Positions 1-7,839 of a stretch of DNA of 24,750 bases are shown here, piece after piece. Location: positions 1 through 24,750 of the forward strand of contig NZ_CALFSA010000126.1 in assembly GCF_937919355.1 (NCBI RefSeq). Reading direction: 5' to 3'. The first letter of the stretch is position 1; each line of letters opens with the position of its first letter. The notes below the pieces were generated by a model. The model saw only the letters and a list, made by a program, of their open reading frames with translations. It had not been told where the DNA came from and did no database searches. The stretch is from an uncultured Methanofollis sp. (GTDB taxonomy: Archaea > Halobacteriota > Methanomicrobia > Methanomicrobiales > Methanofollaceae). The position numbers and the translations under genes are program-made.

Positions 1-325
1 GGTTCACCGTAATGACCCGCTGGTTGTATCGCATAGCGGCGAGGTGTTTTCGTTCGGGCAAGGACTTGCATTTAACTGCTTTCAGTGCTTCACAGGCACA
101 ATCACGCGCACCTTGCACCAGAGAGGACGGAAGATCAGGAACAGACTCACGAACACCCTTGTAGGTCACCTTGTGGTTCTCCACCTTATTCCACGTCTGG
201 TTCTCGAACCCCCACTGTGCAGAGGCAGAGAACGCAGTAGAATAGGCCCTCATCGTATCGAGGAGAGTAGAGGGACCACCTTCAGGCAACAGAAGTTTGA
301 ACGTGATTGTCCTGATCACATGCAT
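1..325 (-). CDS. tnpB: TnpB-like protein of an IS200/IS605 (IS1341-type) element, 5' part only
   Basis: Reading the minus strand from an ATG at 325 gives 108 codons without a stop to the window edge, so the 3' end is missing. The product starts MHVIRTITFKLLLPEGG, followed by LLDTMRAYS, then TYKGVRESVPDLPSSLVQ and ARDCACEALK. These are the features of the N-terminal domain of archaeal TnpB/OrfB proteins, the RNA-guided nucleases carried by IS200/IS605-family transposons and ancestors of Cas12. The catalytic RuvC residues and the zinc finger would lie beyond the left edge, so activity cannot be judged. No tnpA is seen upstream, so it may be an IS1341-type (tnpB-only) element, but the left edge hides the rest. 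The gene is divergent from mre11, with only 87 bases between the two start codons. The plus-strand frame over 44-412 is a shadow of it. Confidence 0.82.
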   Translation of the reverse strand, partial: MHVIRTITFKLLLPEGGPSTLLDTMRAYSTAFSASAQWGFENQTWNKVENHKVTYKGVRESVPDLPSSLVQGARDCACEALKAVKCKSLPERKHLAAMRYNQRVITVN

Positions 326-355
326 ATGCTGATCATGGGAGCACAAAACGATATC

Positions 356-412
356 GGAGGTGACGGGCAATTCCTCCCCGGCCGAAAGACCGGGGTTTCC
401 TTGCCCATTTAG
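356..412 (+). promoter_or_regulatory. Ribosome binding site, hairpin and start region of mre11, at the end of the tnpB element
   Basis: A full Shine-Dalgarno sequence GGAGGTGA is at 356-363, 49 bases before the mre11 ATG at 413, too far for normal use. Nearly all the spacer is a nested hairpin: outer stem GGGCAA (365-370) with TTGCCC (401-406), and inner stem CCCCGG (376-381) with CCGGGG (390-395). If folded, the hairpin leaves one base on the Shine-Dalgarno side and six (ATTTAG) before ATG, about seven bases in all, a normal spacing. No other good ribosome binding site is visible at mre11. Read on the minus strand, the same hairpin resembles the subterminal hairpins of IS200/IS605-type elements. 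It could therefore be the element end, the mre11 leader, or both. Confidence 0.55.
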
Positions 413-1561
413 ATGAAATTTGTTCATATTGCCGATACGCACCTTGGCCTTGCGGCCTTCAATAAAATCGACCCCGAGACAGGGATGAACCTGCGGGAAA
501 AATTGGTCTACGAGAACTTTCTTGCGGCCATCGACGTGATCCTGAGAGAGAGACCTGACGCCGTCGTCCACGCGGGCGACCTCTTCCACACGGTCCGCCC
601 GAAGACCCGGGCCTACACGACGGTCCTTGAGGCCCTGGAGAGGTTGCAGGACGCGGGCGTCCCCCTGATCCTCATTGCCGGCAACCACTCGATGGCGAAG
701 ACCCGGTACACCGAGTCCCCCTTTGCCGTGCTCGAATATCATGGCGCCGAGGTCCACGCCGCCTATCGGTACAGGTACGAGAGGGTGGAGGTCGGCGACA
801 CCGTCTTCCACCTCATCCCGAACATGCTTGAAGCCGGCGATTACAGGGTCGCTTTCGACCAGGTCGACCTCTCCCCATCATCGGCCAATGTGCTGGTCAC
901 CCACGGGCTTGCGAGCATGGTCGCCGACAAAAAACTCCACACCATTGCCGAGCACGAGATCGACAGCACGATGATCTCCGATGACTTCGACTACATCGCC
1001 CTCGGCCACTACCACGGGCAGGTGCAGGTCGGCAACCGCGCCTGGTACAGCGGGTCCATCGAACACTGCACCTATGGCGAGATCCATGACAGGAAGGGGG
1101 GCCTTGTCGTCGACACGACGAGTGGGCAGGTCACGCCCCTCCCCCTCCCGAAGACCCCGATGTACGACCTCGGCACCCTGGACTGCGCCGACCTCTCGGC
1201 CGGGGGGGTTGCCGACGCCGTCGCCGGTGCCGTGGAGGGTGTCGCCGCACCCCACGCGATGTGCCAGGTCACGGTCGCCGGCATGCGGAGGGAGACGCTC
1301 CGTGAGATGGGGCGCCTCTGCCCTGCAGACTTCAACAACCACCTCCTCGACCTGAAGGTGCGGACCGAGGTGGTCGAGGAGGACACACCCCGCCTTGCCG
1401 CCGGAGACCTTGCCGGCCTCGACTATGTTGCGGAGTTCGGGCGGTTCCTGACTGAGAAGCACCTCCCGCCGGAGAGGGAGGCGTACGTCCTCAAGAAAGG
1501 GCAGGAGGTCCTGAAGACGGTGATCAGGGCGCACCAGGAGGTCGACGATGCTTCTCCATAG
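413..1561 (+). CDS. mre11: DNA double-strand break repair nuclease Mre11
   Basis: This is a 382-residue Mre11, the manganese-dependent endo/exonuclease that works with Rad50 to process DNA double-strand breaks. The calcineurin-like phosphoesterase motifs are in order: D8 and H10 in HIADTHLG, D56 in HAGDLFH, N91-H92 in AGNHS, H164 in LVTHG, and H199/H201 in ALGHYHG, followed by YSGSIEH at about 212-218. All metal ligands seem present, so it should be active. The C-terminal third is the capping and Rad50-binding region. The ATG at 413 gives the family start MKFVHIADTH. The stop overlaps the rad50 start by 14 bases, so translation is probably coupled. It is the first gene of a four-gene repair operon, and its 5' leader lies against the tnpB element. 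Confidence 0.96.
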   Translation: MKFVHIADTHLGLAAFNKIDPETGMNLREKLVYENFLAAIDVILRERPDAVVHAGDLFHTVRPKTRAYTTVLEALERLQDAGVPLILIAGNHSMAKTRYTESPFAVLEYHGAEVHAAYRYRYERVEVGDTVFHLIPNMLEAGDYRVAFDQVDLSPSSANVLVTHGLASMVADKKLHTIAEHEIDSTMISDDFDYIALGHYHGQVQVGNRAWYSGSIEHCTYGEIHDRKGGLVVDTTSGQVTPLPLPKTPMYDLGTLDCADLSAGGVADAVAGAVEGVAAPHAMCQVTVAGMRRETLREMGRLCPADFNNHLLDLKVRTEVVEEDTPRLAAGDLAGLDYVAEFGRFLTEKHLPPEREAYVLKKGQEVLKTVIRAHQEVDDASP

Positions 1562-4500
1562 GCTCGTCCTCCACAACTTCAAGCGCTACCGGGACGAGGA
1601 GATCCTCTTCCGCGACGGGATCACCGGCATCGTCGGGAACAATGGTGCGGGCAAGAGCACGATCACCGACGCCGTCCTCTTTGCTCTGTACGGCGTGCAG
1701 GGGGGTGTCGACGGCGAGTATGTCGTCTCCTCATTCGCCGACCCGAAGGAGAAGTGCGAGGTCCGCCTTGAGTTCTCGGTCGGTGGCGAGGAGTACGTCG
1801 TCCACCGGACCTTCAGGAAGACAGGGAGTTCCACCCAGCACACCGCCTCCCTCTTCATGGACGGCGGCGAGAAGCACCTCGCCGATGGGGTGAGCGCCGT
1901 CGCCGCGGAGGTGCGGCGTGTCCTTGGTATGGGCCCCCAGGACTTCAGGAGCACGGTCTTTGCCGCCCAGAAGGACCTGCTCGCTCTCCTCGACGAGAGG
2001 CCGGCGGCAAGGCGGGAGTGGTTCATGAAGGCCCTCGGCATCGACTACCTGAAGGACGAGGGGCAGGCCGCCCTGAAGGAGGAGATAGAATCCGTAGAGG
2101 CCGATATCGGCCGTGCTGGAGGCGCTCTCTCCATCCTTGACGAGGAGGAACTGAAGAACGCGCGGGAGATGTGCCGGGCAGATGCCGCCGCTGCCAGGGC
2201 CGGGGTGAAGACCTGCACCGAGGCCCTACTCTCCCTCTCTGCGGAGAAGGACGTGGCCGAGGCCGAATTCGGCGTTCTCGACGCGGCCGGCCACGAGGCC
2301 GTGCGCCTTGATGAGGCCAGGACCTCTGCCGCCAGAGAGAGGGAACGGTATGCTGTCGAGGTGTCAGGGCTTGAGAAGGATATCGCCGACATTCGGGCAC
2401 GCCTCGGCGAGTATGATACTCTCGCCGCGGCAGAGGAGGAATATCCGGCCGTCCTGAAGGCTTGCGAGGAGTGGGGCCGGAAGAAGCAGAGCCACGACCT
2501 CCTCTCGGAACGTCTTTCCTCTCTTGACGGCGAGCGGAGACGCGAAGCCGACCGCCTCGACACCCTTGCCTGTACACTCCGGGGACTCGATGCCGCCCTG
2601 GCCCGGTGCCGGGACCTTGCGCCCGTCGCTGCACGGCGTGAAGAGGTGATCAGGGCACGCGATGCCTGTGCGGCCGACGAGATGAGGCACCGGGACCTTG
2701 CCGACCGCGTCCGCACCGCGGTGCAGCACCTTGACGCCCTCGGGAGGGCGATGGCCGGACTCGGCCGGGAGGTCGAGGCACTCAGAAAGAAGGAAGCGGA
2801 GTGCGCCGACCTTGCACTCGACCTTGCCGGTTACGACGACCTCCTTCATGAGAACGAGGCACTTGACCAGGCCGGGGTCCATGCCCGCGAGGCCCTCCGC
2901 CTCAGGGATGAGGTCGAGACGACGGAGAGGGAGGCGGCGTCCCTGCAGGAGAGGGTCGCGGCCCTGAAAAATGAGGTCTCGGCGGCAGGCGACCCTGCCG
3001 CGGACCTGAAGGCCGCCGGGGAGAAGAGAGACGACCTCACCCGCGCTCGCGCTGCGTTTGAAACGAAGAAGAAGGTCTGCACTGATGAGGTGGCATCTCT
3101 CAGGGCGCACCTGGCAGACGTTGCGGCCCTCGGCCCGGACTCCCTCTGCCCAACCTGCCACCGTTCCCTTGGCGAGCACTATGAGGCCCTTGTCGCCGAT
3201 CTGGAGAGGGATGCCGTTGCAGGCGAAAAGGAAGTCTGCTCCCTCGACGAGGAGATAACCCGCATAGACAACGATCTTGCCGCGGTGCAGGGTGAGGTCC
3301 GGGAGATAGAGGGCCGCCGCCGGGTTCTCCAGGAGATCCTTGCCAGGACCTCCGCACAGGAGGAGAGGTGTGCGGAAAAGAAGCGTCGGGTTGTTGCACT
3401 CCGTGAGTGTCTGGATGCCGAGGAACGTGCCGCCGGCACCTACGACCCTGCGCACCATGCAGAGGTGGTCCGGCGCCTCAAAGCCCTTTCCCACCTGAAG
3501 GAGAACTACGACAGGCTTTCCGGCGAGGTCGCCGCCCTACCCGCAAAGGCGAGGGACCTGGAAACCCTCGATGCCGAGGCGGCGACGGCGCTTGTCGCCG
3601 CCGAGGTCGCCCGCGCAGACTGCGAGGCCTTCGCCTACGACCCGGCAAAGAAGGCCACCCTCGAAGAGGAATCTAAGCGTCTTGAGCCTGTCTGGCAGGA
3701 GTACCTCGCCCTCAAGGCGAAGTGCGAGGGCCGTCCGCGGGTGGAGGCCGAGCACCAGGAGGTGAGCAACACCCTTGCCCGGATCGACAGGTCGATCGCA
3801 GATTCCACCGCCGAGAGAGAAAAGATCGGCTTCGACGAAGCCGAGTGTGCTCGTGCCGTCGTAGTGCGGGAGGCGGCCGAGGAGAAACACCGCCGCTACC
3901 TTGCATGTGCCGGGGATGTCGCCCGCCTCCCCGACCTGGAGAAGAGTCTGGGAAGCGCGAGGGCGGCCCTTGCGGACGCGGATGCACGCCGTGCCGCCAT
4001 TGAGTGCACGATCAAGGCCCTCGCCTTCGACCCCAACCGCCTTGTAGAGGTGCGGGAGAGGGTGGCGAGGACGGTGGCCGCAGTCCAGGATAAGCAGGCA
4101 GAGATCGCGAAACTCCAGACAGACCTCGCCCACCTCCTTGAGAAGGAGAAGGATATCGGCGGGAAACTGGGGCAGGTGCGGGAGATCAGGGATAGGGTCG
4201 CCGTCCTTGAGGGGGAGAGGGAGAACCTGAAACTGACCCGTTCCCTCCTCTCCGAGTACACCGCCTATCTCCTCGGCGTCGTCCGCGGCCAGCTTGAGGG
4301 GGTCGTCGGCGAGGTCCTCGGCGAGATCACTGACGGTCGGTATGACACCGTCTCCTTCGACGACACCTTCACCCTCCTTGTCAATGACATGGGGGCAGAC
4401 TACCCGGCCGACCGCTTTTCCGGGGGCGAGCAGGACGACATCGCGATCGCCCTCCGCATCGCCCTCTCCCGGTACCTCGCCGGCATGCGGGGGATGCACG

Positions 4501-4712
4501 ACCCCGCCGTCCTCATCTTCGACGAGATCTTCGGCAGCCAGGATGAGGAGCGGCGGGCCAACCTGGTCCGGGCCCTCCGGACGCAGGAGGCGCACTTCCC
4601 CCAGATCTTCCTCATCTCCCATGTTGGCGAGGTCCAGGACGAGTTCGAGACGACCCTGCGGGTCGAAATCGGGCCCGGGCCCGAGAGCCACGTCGAGGAG
4701 GCGGACAGGTGA
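1548..4712 (+). CDS. rad50: DNA double-strand break repair ATPase Rad50
   Basis: This is a 1054-residue SMC-like ATPase that binds Mre11 and tethers DNA ends. The N-terminal half of the ATPase has Walker A GNNGAGKST at 30-38 (K36). A long charged, Ala/Glu/Arg-rich stretch of coiled coil follows. Its apex carries the zinc hook CPTC (C534-C537), which dimerises two Rad50 molecules through one zinc ion. The second coil leads to the C-terminal half, with the ABC signature FSGGEQ at about 957-962, Walker B VLIFDE ending at D992-E993, and a switch histidine in LISH at about 1025. All key parts are intact and the length is normal for an archaeal Rad50. The start overlaps the end of mre11, and the TGA overlaps the nurA GTG. 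Confidence 0.96.
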   Translation: MLLHRLVLHNFKRYRDEEILFRDGITGIVGNNGAGKSTITDAVLFALYGVQGGVDGEYVVSSFADPKEKCEVRLEFSVGGEEYVVHRTFRKTGSSTQHTASLFMDGGEKHLADGVSAVAAEVRRVLGMGPQDFRSTVFAAQKDLLALLDERPAARREWFMKALGIDYLKDEGQAALKEEIESVEADIGRAGGALSILDEEELKNAREMCRADAAAARAGVKTCTEALLSLSAEKDVAEAEFGVLDAAGHEAVRLDEARTSAARERERYAVEVSGLEKDIADIRARLGEYDTLAAAEEEYPAVLKACEEWGRKKQSHDLLSERLSSLDGERRREADRLDTLACTLRGLDAALARCRDLAPVAARREEVIRARDACAADEMRHRDLADRVRTAVQHLDALGRAMAGLGREVEALRKKEAECADLALDLAGYDDLLHENEALDQAGVHAREALRLRDEVETTEREAASLQERVAALKNEVSAAGDPAADLKAAGEKRDDLTRARAAFETKKKVCTDEVASLRAHLADVAALGPDSLCPTCHRSLGEHYEALVADLERDAVAGEKEVCSLDEEITRIDNDLAAVQGEVREIEGRRRVLQEILARTSAQEERCAEKKRRVVALRECLDAEERAAGTYDPAHHAEVVRRLKALSHLKENYDRLSGEVAALPAKARDLETLDAEAATALVAAEVARADCEAFAYDPAKKATLEEESKRLEPVWQEYLALKAKCEGRPRVEAEHQEVSNTLARIDRSIADSTAEREKIGFDEAECARAVVVREAAEEKHRRYLACAGDVARLPDLEKSLGSARAALADADARRAAIECTIKALAFDPNRLVEVRERVARTVAAVQDKQAEIAKLQTDLAHLLEKEKDIGGKLGQVREIRDRVAVLEGERENLKLTRSLLSEYTAYLLGVVRGQLEGVVGEVLGEITDGRYDTVSFDDTFTLLVNDMGADYPADRFSGGEQDDIAIALRIALSRYLAGMRGMHDPAVLIFDEIFGSQDEERRANLVRALRTQEAHFPQIFLISHVGEVQDEFETTLRVEIGPGPESHVEEADR

Positions 4713-5737
4713 TCCCCCTCGACGAAGGCGACCTGGCTAGCATCATCGGTTATCTCGGGAAGATCCGCCCGGCGGACATGGCCTCGCGCTTTGCCCGCAC
4801 CGGCGGCTTCGACGCTTCCTCCTTCTCCCCCTGTGGTAGTGGGTACGGTGGTTCTGTCGCAGCGGTGGACGGGAGCAATGCCATGGTCCTGGAGACAGGC
4901 AGTTTCTCCGTTGTGCTCGTCCGTGCCGTCGAGACAACCTTCCTCTCCGGTCGGCGCTCTCATGCCGGGGAGACCTCCTTGCGTGCCTTCAGGATCGGGC
5001 CTGAAGAGGAGAACACCGCCTATGAAAAACTCTACATGGAGTGCTTCAAGGGCACGAAGCCAAAGAAGCCCCTCGAAAATGAGGACCGGTCCCGCGCTGC
5101 GGCTGCGTTCAGGGACACCCTCGAGTACTGGACGGCCCTCCGCCTTGCCGAGACCCTCGACAGGGGCGACGCCCTCCTCCTCGACGGTGCCCTGCGCGTC
5201 GATCACGAGAGTCACCGCCCTGTCCTCAAAGATATCCTTGACACTGCACGTTCCCGCGGCGTCCTCGTCGCTGCGGTGACCAAGATGGCGTCGTCCACCT
5301 GGGGCGGCGGCATCCCCCTCGTACCCGCCGCAGAAGCCCTCGCCCGCGACCTTGGCGTTGCAGAGGCCTGGTACCTTGCCGTCCCGCCGTCTGTCCTGGA
5401 CGCGGAGAGATACCGCCAGTGGGACTTCAGCACGACCTACGTCGCATCTCTCCACCCGCGGTCTCCCCGTGCCTTCAAGATCGACCTCCCTGCCGGGTCG
5501 CCGCCGTCTGCGGTCAGGGCCACCTTTGCCGCCCTCGCCTCCTATGCGGACGATGGAAGGGTCACCGGTTACCCCTTCCCCCTCTTCGACGCCCACCGTT
5601 TCGCGGCGATCGGGAAGGACCAGGTGGATATGGTCAGGCAGGTCTTCATCGGTCGCATGGCCGGGGCTGGTATGACCAACGCGGATTTCCAATCATATTT
5701 CGGTGATTACCATGACACGTTTGCACCCTATCGATAA
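4709..5737 (+). CDS. nurA: 5'-3' nuclease NurA
   Basis: This is a 342-residue NurA nuclease, which with the HerA helicase degrades the 5' strand at broken ends after Mre11-Rad50 has acted. NurA has an RNase H-like fold with acidic manganese ligands. Visible motifs are VAAVDGSNA (D54), LLLDGALRV (D159), AVTKM (K192) and the C-terminal GYPFPLFDAHRFA (about 288-300), which corresponds to the conserved GYP-PL-AH motif of the family. Translation begins at a GTG (4709) that overlaps the rad50 TGA, so it should be coupled to rad50. The end overlaps the herA start by 26 bases. NurA diverges fast; the assignment rests on the motifs together with the position between rad50 and herA, which is typical of archaea. 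Confidence 0.92.
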   Translation: MIPLDEGDLASIIGYLGKIRPADMASRFARTGGFDASSFSPCGSGYGGSVAAVDGSNAMVLETGSFSVVLVRAVETTFLSGRRSHAGETSLRAFRIGPEEENTAYEKLYMECFKGTKPKKPLENEDRSRAAAAFRDTLEYWTALRLAETLDRGDALLLDGALRVDHESHRPVLKDILDTARSRGVLVAAVTKMASSTWGGGIPLVPAAEALARDLGVAEAWYLAVPPSVLDAERYRQWDFSTTYVASLHPRSPRAFKIDLPAGSPPSAVRATFAALASYADDGRVTGYPFPLFDAHRFAAIGKDQVDMVRQVFIGRMAGAGMTNADFQSYFGDYHDTFAPYR

Positions 5738-7310
5738 TACCGATCCGGCCAAGTTCAGGCTCATCGGTGAGAATGTCCTCTCGTACAGGTTCATCGTCCC
5801 CCATGACAGCAGGATCTTCGTCGGCGACCTCCTGAAGATCCGGGACGAGACGAAAGGCCTCACCTTCTTTGCGAAGGTGACTGATATCTGTCACGACTGC
5901 AACTTCGCCGACCCGAAGTGGGACACCCGCCCCCACACAGCGCACTTCTACGAACTGGGCGAGGACGTTTTCCTGGGCGTCGAGGCCGTGCCCCTCGGCT
6001 ACCTCGACTGCGACGGCAGGTTCAGGAAACCGAACACCCTCCCCTCGAAGTTCTCCGAGGTCGTCACCAATCCTACGGCCGACGACTTCGCCTTCCTGAA
6101 GGAGGAGATGGGTGAGATCGAGGTCGGCCTCCTGAAGACGGGTCAGGGTGTTGTCGAGGGAGTGCCGGTCGCCCTCCATGCCGAGGTGATGGCCCAGCAC
6201 ATGGGTGTCTTTGCGACCACAGGCATGGGCAAGAGCAACTTCATGAAGGTGTTCTCCGCCTCCTGCATGAAGGAGAAGAAGTTCGGGATGCTCATCGTCG
6301 ATCCCCACGGGGAGTACGCCACAGGCGGCCGCTCGTCCACAGGCGACCGGACCAAGGGCCTCGTCCACTTCACGGCGGGACTGGACGGGCTTTCTGTCTT
6401 CACGACCAACACGGAGAAGATGAAGACATACCACTTAAACCGCCTCTGGCTCGAGTACGACGACATCAGGGCCTCCGACCTGAACATCCTCTTCGATCAT
6501 TCGGAGCCGCAACACGATGCCCTTGAGATCCTGGAGGGTGAGAAGGGGTCTGACCTCATCACCTTTTTCCGGGAGACCGACTTCACCGACTTCGGTAAGA
6601 AGGCGTATGTCGGGAACTTCGAGTGGATCGCGGACGGACTCCGGACCTCCCACCCCGGTCCCCTCACCGTCCTCAAGCGTCACTTCGATATCCTGACCCG
6701 TGCGAACGGCCGGTTTTTCCGGGAGAAGGGTTCGTCCATCCCTGAGATCACGCGGGCGCTCGACGAGAACAAAGTCGTCCTCATCGACATCCCCGGTATG
6801 GGTGAGAGGAGCGAACTTTTTGTCCTCTCTGTGATCACCCGGCATATCATGGAACGCCACAGGGAGTGGGGCGTCGGGAAGGAGGAAAAACCGCCGCAGG
6901 TCCTGATCGCGATCGAGGAGGCGCAACGCGTCCTCGGCGAGGGCGGACGGAGGACCCAGGTCTTCAGGGAGGCCGCAATGGAGGGGCGGAAGTTCGGCGT
7001 CGGACTCTGTGTCGTCACCCAGCAACCGAAGAACATCGACCCCCGCGTCCTCGCCCAGTTGAACACCTTTGTCGTGATGGGACTCGGTGACAGGGGCGAC
7101 CGGGACACCATTGCAAGCAGCGCAAAGCAGGACCTCTCAAAGATGGACACCGAGATCCAGACCCTCGATGCCGGTGAAGCGGTGATCTCCACTCTGAAGA
7201 TCCCCTTCCCGGTGAGCACCAGGATCCATCTCTTCGACGATTATCTCAGGGAATGCAACAAAAAAGTTCGTCCGTCTCCGGGTGAAGGACTGAAGCGGGG
7301 CTTTTCCTGA
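5712..7310 (+). CDS. herA: DNA double-strand break repair helicase HerA
   Basis: This is a hexameric FtsK/HerA-type DNA translocase of 532 residues that partners NurA in end resection. An N-terminal HAS-barrel region (about 1-150) binds NurA. The RecA-like core has Walker A TTGMGKSN (K174 counted from this start), and Walker B VLIAIEEA with the catalytic acidic pair at about 402-403. The motif VVTQQPKNID is near 435-443 and RGDRDTIASSAKQDL follows. I chose the ATG at 5712 because the sequence GGTGAT (5702-5707) is placed as its ribosome binding site; a GTG at 5703 in the same frame would add three residues. The gene overlaps nurA and is the last of the operon; its stop codon lies in the loop and stem of a hairpin. 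Confidence 0.94.
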   Translation: MTRLHPIDNTDPAKFRLIGENVLSYRFIVPHDSRIFVGDLLKIRDETKGLTFFAKVTDICHDCNFADPKWDTRPHTAHFYELGEDVFLGVEAVPLGYLDCDGRFRKPNTLPSKFSEVVTNPTADDFAFLKEEMGEIEVGLLKTGQGVVEGVPVALHAEVMAQHMGVFATTGMGKSNFMKVFSASCMKEKKFGMLIVDPHGEYATGGRSSTGDRTKGLVHFTAGLDGLSVFTTNTEKMKTYHLNRLWLEYDDIRASDLNILFDHSEPQHDALEILEGEKGSDLITFFRETDFTDFGKKAYVGNFEWIADGLRTSHPGPLTVLKRHFDILTRANGRFFREKGSSIPEITRALDENKVVLIDIPGMGERSELFVLSVITRHIMERHREWGVGKEEKPPQVLIAIEEAQRVLGEGGRRTQVFREAAMEGRKFGVGLCVVTQQPKNIDPRVLAQLNTFVVMGLGDRGDRDTIASSAKQDLSKMDTEIQTLDAGEAVISTLKIPFPVSTRIHLFDDYLRECNKKVRPSPGEGLKRGFS

Positions 7311-7317
7311 AAGCCCC
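7297..7317. terminator. Hairpin at the herA / OB-fold convergent junction
   Basis: A perfect 8-bp stem, GGGGCTTT (7297-7304) with AAAGCCCC (7310-7317), has a 5-base loop and includes the herA TGA. On the plus strand it is followed by CATCCTCTCATTTACTCTTCTTT, which is pyrimidine-rich as expected for archaeal termination. Being symmetric and between convergent genes, it could end transcripts from both sides. Confidence 0.55.
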
Positions 7318-7327
7318 ATCCTCTCAT

Positions 7328-7828
7328 TTACTCTTCTTTCGTCCGCCTGATCGAGACGCAGTTGACCACGGGGTCACCAGAGATCACGTAGCGCTTCATC
7401 ACGAGGCCCAGTACCTCGACCCTGTCGCCGACTTCCACGTCTTCCTGCGGTGTGGTGAACATCTTCACTGTTATATCGCCGCTGGGGTCTGTGACAGTGT
7501 AGTGAGGCCTGTTGAGGTAGCGGAACTTCACCTTTTTGATGGTGCCGTGGAGCCTGACGGGTTTGCCGATCATCACCGTGGTGATCGCCCGTGCACGCAC
7601 ATCCTTTGCCTCCTTCTCATAGACCGGGACCAGGCCTGCGTACTGGCTCTGGCTCATGTAGTTGAGCGTGCCCGGGATGATGATGAGGAGGACAAGCGTC
7701 GGGATACCCCAGAGGAGGATCGAGGGGTCTCCTGTGATGGCGACTGCAATAATGACCAGAATGGTAAAAAATGCGAATACGGCCAGGGAAACGGCCGATA
7801 TCCGCACATTGACATTCCTTATTTCCAT
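7328..7828 (-). CDS. Membrane-anchored OB-fold protein, function unknown
   Basis: This 166-residue protein has two hydrophobic segments near the N terminus (about 12-33 and 38-57), separated by a short turn with GDPS. A soluble part of about 100 residues follows. The last 75 residues look like an OB-fold of the nucleic-acid-binding type: VRLHGTIKKVKFRYL, then YTVTDPSGDITVKMF, then VEVGDRVEVLGLVMKRY. In bacteria and archaea such membrane OB domains (NfeD-like or tRNA_anti-like) often have no known ligand, and I assign none. It begins 11 bases after the fdhC stop on the same strand, so the two are probably cotranscribed. Whether it affects formate uptake is not shown by the sequence. Confidence 0.75.
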   Translation of the reverse strand: MEIRNVNVRISAVSLAVFAFFTILVIIAVAITGDPSILLWGIPTLVLLIIIPGTLNYMSQSQYAGLVPVYEKEAKDVRARAITTVMIGKPVRLHGTIKKVKFRYLNRPHYTVTDPSGDITVKMFTTPQEDVEVGDRVEVLGLVMKRYVISGDPVVNCVSIRRTKEE

Positions 7829-7839
7829 TTTCTGCTCGG

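Noticed and set aside
44..412. 122-codon plus-strand frame ending just before mre11
   Set aside because: It is antisense to the tnpB N-terminal part, which has clear family features; its own product has none.
878..1582. Long minus-strand frame opposite mre11
   Set aside because: Shadow due to high GC in third codon positions; mre11 motifs are on the other strand.
2364..3494. 376-codon minus-strand frame opposite rad50
   Set aside because: Antisense to the coiled coil; it carries no domain. The similar frame at 3537-4691 is rejected for the same reason.
5889..5904. Two cysteines (DICHDC) in the HerA N-terminal barrel as a metal site
   Set aside because: Only one CxxC pair is seen, without partner ligands; not enough to propose a metal.
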